DNA from: an uncultured Oscillospiraceae bacterium
GTDB taxonomy: Bacteria > Bacillota > Clostridia > Oscillospirales > Oscillospiraceae
Assembly: GCA_947626495.1 (NCBI GenBank)
Contig: CANQSJ010000008.1
Span: 1 to 64,000 of the forward strand
Direction of reading: 5' to 3'
Length of the DNA: 64,000 nucleotides
Positions within the stretch are counted from its first letter, which is position 1; every line of letters starts with the position of its first letter. The position numbers and the translations under genes are program-made. Below, in pieces: positions 46,512-53,875 of the stretch. The notes beneath the pieces were generated by a model. That model saw only the letters and a list, made by a program, of their open reading frames with translations. It had not been told where the DNA came from and did not search any database.

Positions 46512-47359
46512 TATACTTCCCAGCCGATCGTCAGCTGTTCCTCGTCCAGCTGGCGTTCCAGGGCCTGATCAACCAGCAGGGCGACATTGTCCTCAATGGC
46601 CTTGCGGCCGGCGAGATACAGCCGCCGCAGGCAGCGAGGACTGCCCTTCTCCACCGGGATCTTGGCGACCGCGCAGAGATTGCGGATCGCGCTGGTCACA
46701 TAGGTCCGGCTCATGGGGGTGTTATCCTTGGTGAGGAAAATCGGTCCGCGATAGATGCCCTGCCGCTCGGCGAAGGCCAGCAGCTCCTTGCGGACGCAGC
46801 CCGGCAAGCGGATGTTGCGCCGGGAATTGCCCTCACCCACCGTCACCTGGCCGGCGGTCACGGACTCCACCGTCACCTTATCCAGCTCCTGGACGGGCAT
46901 GTCGGCGCTGGCAAAAAGCTTGACGAGAAGGTACACCTTCTCGCGGCCAAGCAGCTTCGCCACCTGCAGCAGATGGCGATATTCCGCGCGGCTCAGCTCC
47001 GGATGCAGCTTCGCCTCGGTCTCCAGCGTATCCGCCAGCTGATACTCCCGATGGCCCATGTACGCCACATACGTATTCGCCACGGAGAGCACCAGATTCA
47101 CCGTCCGCGGCGCATAGCCCGCCGCCAGCAGGGCCTCCCGGCACTGGCGCAGCGTACCCCGACGGATCTTCCGGTCCTCGGGCAGGACCTCGGCCAGGTG
47201 CTCCAAGCTGCGGCGATACCGTTCCACAGTCTCGGGCGCGCGGCCCTTGGCCGCAAGATCCGCCAAAAACCGCTCGCCGTCCGCCTCGGTCATGGGCACC
47301 CCGGCCTCACGAGCGCGGCCCTGTTGGCGCGGCCTCAGTTCCAGTACGTCCATGGTCAT
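46511..47359 (-). CDS. Tyrosine recombinase-like protein lacking catalytic residues
   Basis: Aligns by eye to the 51143-51982 integrase (SRAEYRHLL/TRAEYERLV; GPIFLTKDNTPMSRTYV/GPVFITASGKPLDRSNL) but Arg-I is Pro, HxLRH is RCLRR and no nucleophile Tyr motif is present. Confidence 0.65.
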   Translation of the reverse strand: MTMDVLELRPRQQGRAREAGVPMTEADGERFLADLAAKGRAPETVERYRRSLEHLAEVLPEDRKIRRGTLRQCREALLAAGYAPRTVNLVLSVANTYVAYMGHREYQLADTLETEAKLHPELSRAEYRHLLQVAKLLGREKVYLLVKLFASADMPVQELDKVTVESVTAGQVTVGEGNSRRNIRLPGCVRKELLAFAERQGIYRGPIFLTKDNTPMSRTYVTSAIRNLCAVAKIPVEKGSPRCLRRLYLAGRKAIEDNVALLVDQALERQLDEEQLTIGWEV

Positions 47360-47373
47360 CCCCCTTTTGGAAA

Positions 47374-47397
47374 GGGAGCAGGGTTTCCCCTGCTCCC
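47374..47397 (-). terminator. Hairpin between the surface-protein gene and the degenerate recombinase gene (weak terminator)
   Basis: 10-bp GGGAGCAGGG/CCCTGCTCCC stem, 4-nt loop, short T run on the - strand. Confidence 0.45.
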
Positions 47398-47416
47398 CGT
47401 TTGCATTGGTGTGAAA

Positions 47417-50400
47417 TTACTTGACGGGCTTGTAGTCCTTGTAATCGCCCTGGGCGGAGGTGTAGGTGCACATGCCCTGGTGACCGTTGCTGCGGGTCTC
47501 GAACCAGCCCCACTGACCGGTCAGCTCGTCATTGACCTCCCACCAGCCGGTGCGCATGCGGCCCTGGGTGCCCTTGTCGTTGCTTTCCTCCAGGTAGTAC
47601 CAGCCGTCGCCCCAATCGTCCACGATGTGGATGAAGCCGGTGTCCATGGTGCCGTCCGCGCCCATGTGATACCACAGATTCTTGGACTTGACCCACTTGT
47701 TGACGACCAGCTCACCGTCCTCGTAGTAGTAGTAAGTGCCGTCCTCGGCCTGGGCCCAGCCCTTGCCGCCCTCAGGGGCCTCGGGGATCTCGGGCTCGGT
47801 AGCAGCCTCGGTCAGACCCTTCACCGCAGACTCAAGAGCCTCGATGGCATTCGCAATCTCCTCGGTGGTGGCGTCATCGCCCAGCGCCTTGGCGGCGGTG
47901 ATGGCGTCCTCGACAGCCTTCACGGAATCCTCGGTGTACTTGCTGGGATCGGCGATGGCAGCCTCGGCAGCCTCGATGGCGGCGGCCAGGTCGTCGGCGT
48001 CAACCTTCTTCACCAGTCCGGCGACAGCCTTATTCAGGTTCTCGGCGGCATTGGTCAGCGCCGCCTGCGTAGGATTCTCCATGGCCAGGACGGACTCGGC
48101 AGTGGCCAGAGCGTTCTCAAGGGCCTTCACGGACTCCTCGGTATACTGATCCTTGTCAGCCAGCTTCTCCTGGGCGGCCTTGATGGAATTCTCAAGATCG
48201 GTCTTGTCAACCTCACCCAGCTCTACCAGGCCGTCGATGGCAGCCTGGATCTCGGCGATAGCCGCCTCGACCTCAGACAGCAGCTTGCCATCCGCCCAAC
48301 CGTTGGTAGTATACTTGCCGGGAACCAGGTCGCTCAGCTTGCCCAAAGAGTCAAAGGTGTAAGTACCAGTGCCTTCCGGCTTCTTAGTGAAGTCTTTCGT
48401 AATAATGTCATTGGCATCCTTCCAGAGTGCCTTGAACTCAGTGGTAGAGGCAGCCAGGGGGGTCAGATAGCCGCACCACTTGCAGAGCTCCTTAAGCTTC
48501 GCGACAGCATTGTTCTCGTTCGTGGCGCTGTCAGCCAGAGAGGCATTGGTAATCAGTGCGTTGAGCTCGCCGGCAATGGCCTTGATGTGCGCGAGGGTCA
48601 GGGCCACAGTCGCCTCGCCGAGGTGCTGATTCTTGGCCTCATCGGTAAGGTCATAGTCGGTCTCGATCAGGGCGTTGGCAGCCGCCACCACGTCCCCGAG
48701 GGCCTCAGCATGGGACCACTCGGTGATGGACTTGACGGTCAGCTTCGCCGTGTCGATCACATCGAACGCGAGATCATCGTCCGAAACCTCGTATTTGGAG
48801 CACTGGAGCTCGATCGTGCCGTTCTCGCCGGCCTTCAGAAGGTCATTGAGTGCGTTGTCAGCAACAGTAAGCGTGAAGCTAGAAGGATTCGCGCCGTGAG
48901 TGGCCTCTCCGTAAAAAGCCTTTCCGCCGACCTTCGCGACCACGCGGAAGCTGAACTGGTCCGCCCCAACCTCGATCGCCTCTTCCGGCGTCACGGTGAT
49001 CGTCGTGCCGGTGGCCAGGGTGCCCCACTTGCCGTCCGGGTTGTATCTGCTGCTACCGATCAGCTTGTCGGAGGTCTTATTGAATTTGTCGATGTCGGTG
49101 GAGCCGGCCGTGAACGCATAGGTCACGCTCTCGATCGTGGCATCGGGCTTCTCGGGGTCCGGCGCCTCGACCTCCTCGAAGGTGAACGACTTGGAGTCGA
49201 CCAGCTTGTAAAGCTTATTGCTGTCCTTCACTTCGTAGATATAGACGGTCAGGGTGTCGCCTTCTGCGAAGTTGTCGTTGGAACTGGAGCCATCGCCGGT
49301 GTTGTAGACCTCTACGTCCTTGGCGACCCACAGGCCTGCATCCTGATTCGTACCGGCAGCCCACTGCGCATGCACAACGGTTTCACTAGCTGCTTTATAG
49401 CTCAATTCCAGAACACCGGCATCCGTAGGATCCGCATCCGTGGTACCTTCATTGGCATATTCATCAGTCTTACCGGCGATCCACTTGGTATTGCCGGCTT
49501 TATCCGTGATCTTCCAGGTGATGGAGTACGTGTGGCCGTCCAGCTTCATTTGTTCGCCGGCCACTTCGTTAAACTTCGTTGCGGTCAGGGTGACCTTCGC
49601 AGTCGCCTCACCGATGGTGCCTGTGATCTCCTTGATCTTCACAGTGGGGTTAGCGGGCGTTTCGACCATGGCGTCTTCAAGAGCCTTGATGGCCGCGACG
49701 ACCTCATAGCGGGTCTTATCGTACTTGAAGGGGATGAAGCCGTCAGACTTCTCCATCAAGCCTTCCAGCGCGGTCTTCTTCGCGGAGATGGTGTCGGCAA
49801 AAAGATACTTATCTCCCTTCTGCTCGTCCTTGAGGATGGCTTCGGCCTTCGCCAGAGCGGCCTCGGCGCTGGTCTTCTCCGCCTCGCCGGGCTTGCCGGC
49901 AGCCTGCTCCAGGACCAGAGCGTCCAGGATGGCGTAGACGACAGCCTTGTAGTCGGAGTACGTCACTTTGGTGCCCTTCGTGACATAGGCGTTCACCGCG
50001 TCAATGGCGGCCTGCAGCTTCGCCAGGTAATCGGCGGAATAGGCCTGCGCCCAGAAAGGATCGTCGGAGAGGTCGTATCCCGTCCCGTCGAGCTTGATCG
50101 CGGGAATGGTGACGCTCTCAGATTTATAAGTCAACACAGCGGGGCTATCCGACTTATCGGTATTCCACAGGAAATGCTGCAGGCCCGCAGTCGTCATGTT
50201 GGTGCTGTCAACCTTATCGGTAACATTCGTGGCGCTCCACGTGCCCAGCTCAGTGGCCTTGGCCTCAACCGACGTACTGGTCACGGGGTAGTCCACAGGC
50301 TTGCCGTCGATGGCTTCCAGCATGTCCTTTGCCTCGGCATAGACCTCCTCAAAGGTCTTGTTGGTCCCGTCGGCTACCAGCTCGTCCTTGAAGGGGTCAT

Positions 50401-50818
50401 TCTCCACGGGATCCTCGGCATATTTGGCCAGATCGGGAAGCGCGATCGGGTTCTGGTCCATCTTGCCGCCGTCCAGATACACGCCGCCGGCCTTGATCTT
50501 GGCCTCGATCGCCGCGGCGTCCTCGACCGCCTTCTTCAGAGCATAGTGAGCGTCCTTGTTGACAATACCCAGAGCAACCAGCAGGGGCTCGTCAACCGCG
50601 ACGGTCTCAGGCTCGTCGACGGCAGCCGCCTCGGGAGCGTCAGCCGCTTCCTCCGCAGGCTCCGCCTCAGCCTCGGTCTCCTCGGCCTCGGCCGCGGGGG
50701 CCTCGACCTCGGCAGCAGGCTCATCAGCACTAACAGGCTCGTCAGCCGCGAAGGCCGGGACGCACAGAGACAGAGCCATGATCAGCGCCATGAGCATGCT
50801 GAGTACACGTTTTGTCAT
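47417..50818 (-). CDS. Large secreted surface protein with FIVAR-like repeats and C-terminal choline-binding-type cell-wall repeats
   Basis: Start MTKRVLSMLMALIMALSLCVPAFAA at 50818 with AGGAGG; repeats ..YTEESVKALENAL../..YTEDSVKAVEDAI..; C-term GWAQAEDGTYYYYEDGELVVNKWVKSKNLWYHMGADGTMDTGFI. Confidence 0.85.
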   Translation of the reverse strand: MTKRVLSMLMALIMALSLCVPAFAADEPVSADEPAAEVEAPAAEAEETEAEAEPAEEAADAPEAAAVDEPETVAVDEPLLVALGIVNKDAHYALKKAVEDAAAIEAKIKAGGVYLDGGKMDQNPIALPDLAKYAEDPVENDPFKDELVADGTNKTFEEVYAEAKDMLEAIDGKPVDYPVTSTSVEAKATELGTWSATNVTDKVDSTNMTTAGLQHFLWNTDKSDSPAVLTYKSESVTIPAIKLDGTGYDLSDDPFWAQAYSADYLAKLQAAIDAVNAYVTKGTKVTYSDYKAVVYAILDALVLEQAAGKPGEAEKTSAEAALAKAEAILKDEQKGDKYLFADTISAKKTALEGLMEKSDGFIPFKYDKTRYEVVAAIKALEDAMVETPANPTVKIKEITGTIGEATAKVTLTATKFNEVAGEQMKLDGHTYSITWKITDKAGNTKWIAGKTDEYANEGTTDADPTDAGVLELSYKAASETVVHAQWAAGTNQDAGLWVAKDVEVYNTGDGSSSNDNFAEGDTLTVYIYEVKDSNKLYKLVDSKSFTFEEVEAPDPEKPDATIESVTYAFTAGSTDIDKFNKTSDKLIGSSRYNPDGKWGTLATGTTITVTPEEAIEVGADQFSFRVVAKVGGKAFYGEATHGANPSSFTLTVADNALNDLLKAGENGTIELQCSKYEVSDDDLAFDVIDTAKLTVKSITEWSHAEALGDVVAAANALIETDYDLTDEAKNQHLGEATVALTLAHIKAIAGELNALITNASLADSATNENNAVAKLKELCKWCGYLTPLAASTTEFKALWKDANDIITKDFTKKPEGTGTYTFDSLGKLSDLVPGKYTTNGWADGKLLSEVEAAIAEIQAAIDGLVELGEVDKTDLENSIKAAQEKLADKDQYTEESVKALENALATAESVLAMENPTQAALTNAAENLNKAVAGLVKKVDADDLAAAIEAAEAAIADPSKYTEDSVKAVEDAITAAKALGDDATTEEIANAIEALESAVKGLTEAATEPEIPEAPEGGKGWAQAEDGTYYYYEDGELVVNKWVKSKNLWYHMGADGTMDTGFIHIVDDWGDGWYYLEESNDKGTQGRMRTGWWEVNDELTGQWGWFETRSNGHQGMCTYTSAQGDYKDYKPVK

Positions 50819-50861
50819 TGTTTGATGTCCTCCTAATAATATAGTTTTTCGAGCCCTTCTC

Positions 50862-50887
50862 ACCATAGAATTCACAATCTGTGGTAT
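50862..50887 (+). repeat. Inverted repeat, left (IR-L) of the predicted invertible promoter
   Basis: ACCATAGAATTCACAATCTGTGGTAT; reverse complement of IR-R at 24/26 positions. Confidence 0.85.
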
Positions 50888-51111
50888 CGGCGCTTGGGCG
50901 AAGGCACTAATTTTCTCATTTGAGCGAGATTTGGACGGCTGAGACCCGAAAAAAGCGCGCGACGACACGCTTGCGGCTCTTTGACAGAGCCTCAAGCGCC
51001 TTTGGTATGTAAAAAATCAAACTTTTTTTGAAAATCCCCTTGCTTTTTTAAGGGAAGCGGGCTATAATCATCCTCGTAAAGCTGGGCTCGGAGGAATTAA
51101 TTTCCGTGTAC
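50888..51111. promoter_or_regulatory. Predicted 224-bp invertible segment carrying an outward promoter
   Basis: Bounded by IR-L/IR-R, next to a tyrosine recombinase gene, upstream of a surface-protein gene. Confidence 0.75.
51040..51068 (+). promoter_or_regulatory. Promoter TTGCTT-N17-TATAAT inside the invertible segment, pointing right (away from the surface gene)
   Basis: -35 at 51040-51045, perfect -10 at 51063-51068, 17-nt spacer. Confidence 0.75.
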
Positions 51112-51137
51112 ATACCACAGAATGTGAATTCTGTGGT
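51112..51137 (-). repeat. Inverted repeat, right (IR-R) of the predicted invertible promoter
   Basis: ATACCACAGAATGTGAATTCTGTGGT. Confidence 0.85.
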
Positions 51138-51145
51138 ATTTTTTA
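51112..51145 (+). terminator. IR-R hairpin + T-tract acting as + strand terminator
   Basis: ATACCACAGAAT-GTGA-ATTCTGTGGTAT perfect 12-bp stem followed by TTTTTT. Confidence 0.6.
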
Positions 51146-51982
51146 TAGCAGGAGCGCCAGCGAATCCATCTGCCGCCGCTGCTCAATGGGGCTGCGGGCG
51201 GTGTAGATGCGGGTGGTCTCCACGCTCGAGTGTCCCAGGATGTCGGCGAGCCGCACGATGTCCCGGGTCTTTTTATAATAGGTACGGGCGAAAAGATGCC
51301 GCAGGTTGTGCGGGAAGACCTTGTTCGCCAGCACCTTTGCTTTCGCCGCCAGGGCCTTCAGCGTCTTCCAGAGGTTGCTCCGGTCGAGAGGCTTGCCGGA
51401 CGCGGTGATGAAGACGGGGCCGGACGTGATTTCTCTTTTCGCGCAGTAGTTGAGAAGGAGTTTGCAGAGCTTCTTCGGCAGGAGGATCATGCGGATCTTG
51501 CCCTTGGAGCGGATTTCCGCGTGCCCGGCGCGCGCCGCCTCCACGGTGATGGCGGAGAGCTCCCCCGCCCGCGCTCCGGTGGAACAGAGGGTCTGTAAAA
51601 TCGTGGCGGTGCGCTCGTCTCCGTTCGCTCGGGCGGTATTCACCAGTCTTTCATACTCCGCGCGGGTCATCTCCCGCTCGGGGGCCATGAAAACTCGGCG
51701 TTGTACCTTGAGGAACCGCAGCCGCCATTCGCGGTATCCGCTGATATTCAGCAGCTTATTCACCGCCGTCAGCACGCCGTTTACCGTCCCCGGCGCCAGG
51801 TCCGACGCCTCCAAATCCTGTTTGAAGGCCACCAGCTGTGCCTTGCTCCACAGGTTTCCGTGGCAGAATGCCGCCAGGCGCCGTACCGCCGACAGATACT
51901 TGGCCACCGTGGCCGGCGCCGCCTCGTCCTCTACCAATCGTGCGCGAAAATCTGTCAAAGCTTGTTCGTTCAGTGCGATCAT
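51143..51982 (-). CDS. Tyrosine recombinase/integrase (candidate invertase of the adjacent segment)
   Basis: STGARAGEL (Arg-I), HNLRHLFART (box II), LGHSSVETTRIYT (nucleophile Tyr); ATG at 51982 preferred because GGAGG lies 7 nt upstream. Confidence 0.9.
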   Translation of the reverse strand: MIALNEQALTDFRARLVEDEAAPATVAKYLSAVRRLAAFCHGNLWSKAQLVAFKQDLEASDLAPGTVNGVLTAVNKLLNISGYREWRLRFLKVQRRVFMAPEREMTRAEYERLVNTARANGDERTATILQTLCSTGARAGELSAITVEAARAGHAEIRSKGKIRMILLPKKLCKLLLNYCAKREITSGPVFITASGKPLDRSNLWKTLKALAAKAKVLANKVFPHNLRHLFARTYYKKTRDIVRLADILGHSSVETTRIYTARSPIEQRRQMDSLALLL

Positions 51983-51993
51983 GTTCATACCTC

Positions 51994-52048
51994 CATATAA
52001 AAAATCAATGTGCCGGTCCTATCTTTCCCGACACATTGATTTTATATG
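51994..52048 (-). promoter_or_regulatory. Long stem-loop followed by a U-tract in the recombinase 5' leader (candidate attenuator)
   Basis: Arms CATATAAAATCAATGTGTCGG / CCGGCACATTGATTTTTTATATG around an 11-nt loop, immediately upstream of GGAGG. Confidence 0.55.
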
Positions 52049-52098
52049 AAAACCCCGCGTCCCGGAAATCGGGCCGCGGGGTGCGACTGTATTGCAGG

Positions 52099-52129
52099 AA
52101 AAAGCCCGGAGAAAACTCCGGGCTTTTTT
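52099..52129 (-). terminator. Terminator after rplT
   Basis: AAAAAGCCCGGAG...CTCCGGGCTTTTTT symmetric hairpin with A/T tails. Confidence 0.8.
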
Positions 52130-52138
52130 ACGGTATGA

Positions 52139-52492
52139 TCACCGAGCGGCCTTCGCCTTCTCCACCAGGGCGGTGAAGGCGGCGGGATCGTTGATCGCGG
52201 TCTCGGAGAGCATCTTCCGGTTCATGTTGACGCCGGCCAGCTTCAGGCCGTGCATGAACTGGGAGTAGTTGGTGCCGTTCAGCTTGCAGGCGGCGCTGAT
52301 ACGGGCGATCCACAGCTGGCGGAAATCGCGCTTGCGCTGCTTGCGGCCCACGTAAGCGTAGCGCAGGCTCTTCATCACGGCCTGATTGGCCATTTTATAA
52401 TGACGGGACTTGCTGCCCCAATAACCCTTGGCCATGCCCAGGATCTTGTTTCTTCTCTTGCGCGTCATCATCGCGCCCTTGATACGTGCCAT
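52139..52492 (-). CDS. rplT: 50S ribosomal protein L20
   Basis: [47 protein letters not shown]. Confidence 0.98.
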   Translation of the reverse strand: MARIKGAMMTRKRRNKILGMAKGYWGSKSRHYKMANQAVMKSLRYAYVGRKQRKRDFRQLWIARISAACKLNGTNYSQFMHGLKLAGVNMNRKMLSETAINDPAAFTALVEKAKAAR

Positions 52493-52506
52493 CTTTCGTG
52501 TCCTCC

Positions 52507-52710
52507 TTATTTATACGGGATCATGCGCTTGACGGTAGCGGCGTTGGTGCTGTCGGCGTAGGCGCCCTTGCGCAGGCCGCGCTTACGCTTGGTGGTCTTG
52601 CCGTGGCCGTTGAGCAGATGGCTCTTAAAGGCGTGGGCACGCTTGACCTTGCCGTTCTTGGTCAGAGAGAAACGCTTCTTGGAAGCGCTGTGGGTCTTCA
52701 GTTTCGGCAT
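52507..52710 (-). CDS. rpmI: 50S ribosomal protein L35
   Basis: [33 protein letters not shown]. Confidence 0.97.
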   Translation of the reverse strand: MPKLKTHSASKKRFSLTKNGKVKRAHAFKSHLLNGHGKTTKRKRGLRKGAYADSTNAATVKRMIPYK

Positions 52711-52711
52711 T

Positions 52712-53275
52712 TCAGTTCGTCTCCTTTGATTTTTCTTGCTTGGGCTGTTTCTTTTGCGGGGTCTGGGCCTTGGGCGAGAGGAATTCGGTCATCAGCCGGC
52801 CCTCCAGCTTTGCGCCCTTATCGACTTTCGCGATCTCAGCGCACTCCTGGGCATACCGCTCCAGAAGCTGCCTGCCCAACTCGGTGTGCGCCATCTCACG
52901 GCCGCGGAACCGCACCGTTACCTTCAGCCGGTCCCCATCGGCCAGGAATTTCTGGCCACTGCGAAGCTTGACCAAAAAGTCGTTCTCGCCGATGGACGGC
53001 GACATACGGATCTCTTTGACCTCGATGACGTGCTGGTTCTTCTTCGCCTCTTTCTCCCTCTTGGACTGCTCGAAGCGATACTTGCCATAGTCCATGATCT
53101 TGCACACAGGCGGTTTCGCTTGGGGAGAGATCATCACCAGGTCCATGTCCCGCTGCTCCGCGATCTGGAGAGCTTCCTCCGAGGACATGATCCCCAGCTG
53201 TTCGCCATCGTCGCCGATCAGGCGTACCTGCGGCTCCCGGATATCCTCGTTAAGAGGATGCGTCATGTTCGCTAT
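52712..53275 (-). CDS. infC: Translation initiation factor IF-3 (start codon uncertain: ATA 53275, CTG 53281 or ATG 53266)
   Basis: NEDIREPQVRLIGDDGEQLGIMSSEEALQIAEQRDMDLVMISPQAKPPVCKIMDYGKYRFEQSK. Confidence 0.93.
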   Translation of the reverse strand: MANMTHPLNEDIREPQVRLIGDDGEQLGIMSSEEALQIAEQRDMDLVMISPQAKPPVCKIMDYGKYRFEQSKREKEAKKNQHVIEVKEIRMSPSIGENDFLVKLRSGQKFLADGDRLKVTVRFRGREMAHTELGRQLLERYAQECAEIAKVDKGAKLEGRLMTEFLSPKAQTPQKKQPKQEKSKETN

Positions 53276-53303
53276 TGCCAGAACACCTCCCTTTTTAATG
53301 TAC

Positions 53304-53333
53304 AAAAAGCGCGGATACAGGACGTATCCGCGC
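53304..53333 (-). terminator. infC leader terminator/attenuator
   Basis: - strand GCGCGGATAC-GTCCT-GTATCCGCGC then TTTTTG, 13 nt before the infC SD. Confidence 0.75.
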
Positions 53334-53488
53334 AAAAACACTCAAAAGGTCTTGCGGCCGCGGCGCGCGCAATAAGGCGGCCGGGCGAGGACGGATACCA
53401 CTGCGTCCTGCTTTGTGCGCAAATAATATACCAGCCCGGCCGGGTTTTGTCAAGTCTATTTTCCCCAAAAAGCGGGGATTATCCAGGC

Positions 53489-53875
53489 ATGACGGAGTTG
53501 GAAACGATCTGCATATTCTGCCTGGGCGGCGGCGCCTACGGGCTGCTGGAGCTGGCATGGCGCCGCCGCACCCACTGGACCATGGTGCTGGCCGGCGGCG
53601 TCTGCTTTCTTCTCATGTACCGGATCGCCGCCACGGACATGGGCCGGCCCTGGCAGTATCTGCTGTGCGCGGCGGTGATCACGTCGGTGGAGTTCATCAC
53701 CGGGGCCGTCGTGAACGTGGCGCTGGGCTGGCGGGTATGGGACTACTCCGCCCGGCCCTGGAATCTGTACGGGCAGATCTGCGCCCGGTATACGGCGTTG
53801 TGGCTTTTGCTCAGCGTCCCCGGATGCGCCCTGGCCAGGGCGCTGCGGGCATCAGTATTCCACCGGGGGCTGTGA
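53489..53875 (+). CDS. Small membrane protein (putative ABC_trans_CmpB/DUF1113-like)
   Basis: 128 aa with ~4 TM segments; WQYLLCAAVITSVEFITGAVVNVALGWRVWDYSARPWNLYGQICARYTALW. Confidence 0.7.
   Translation: MTELETICIFCLGGGAYGLLELAWRRRTHWTMVLAGGVCFLLMYRIAATDMGRPWQYLLCAAVITSVEFITGAVVNVALGWRVWDYSARPWNLYGQICARYTALWLLLSVPGCALARALRASVFHRGL

Noticed and set aside
46493-50836. 1447-aa + strand ORF opposite the surface protein and recombinase-like gene
   Set aside because: Antisense frame of the real - strand genes; no coherent domain or plausible start region.
50862-51145. CRISPR-like or transposon-end interpretation of the ACCACAGA repeats
   Set aside because: Only two copies in inverted orientation, no spacer array, no transposase and no target-site duplication; a recombinase inversion site fits better.
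51106-51408. 100-aa + strand ORF beginning GTG just after GGAGGAATTAATTTCC, downstream of the internal promoter
   Set aside because: Has an SD and promoter, but it runs antisense through the recombinase and a terminator hairpin lies within its first codons; kept only as a curiosity of the switch.
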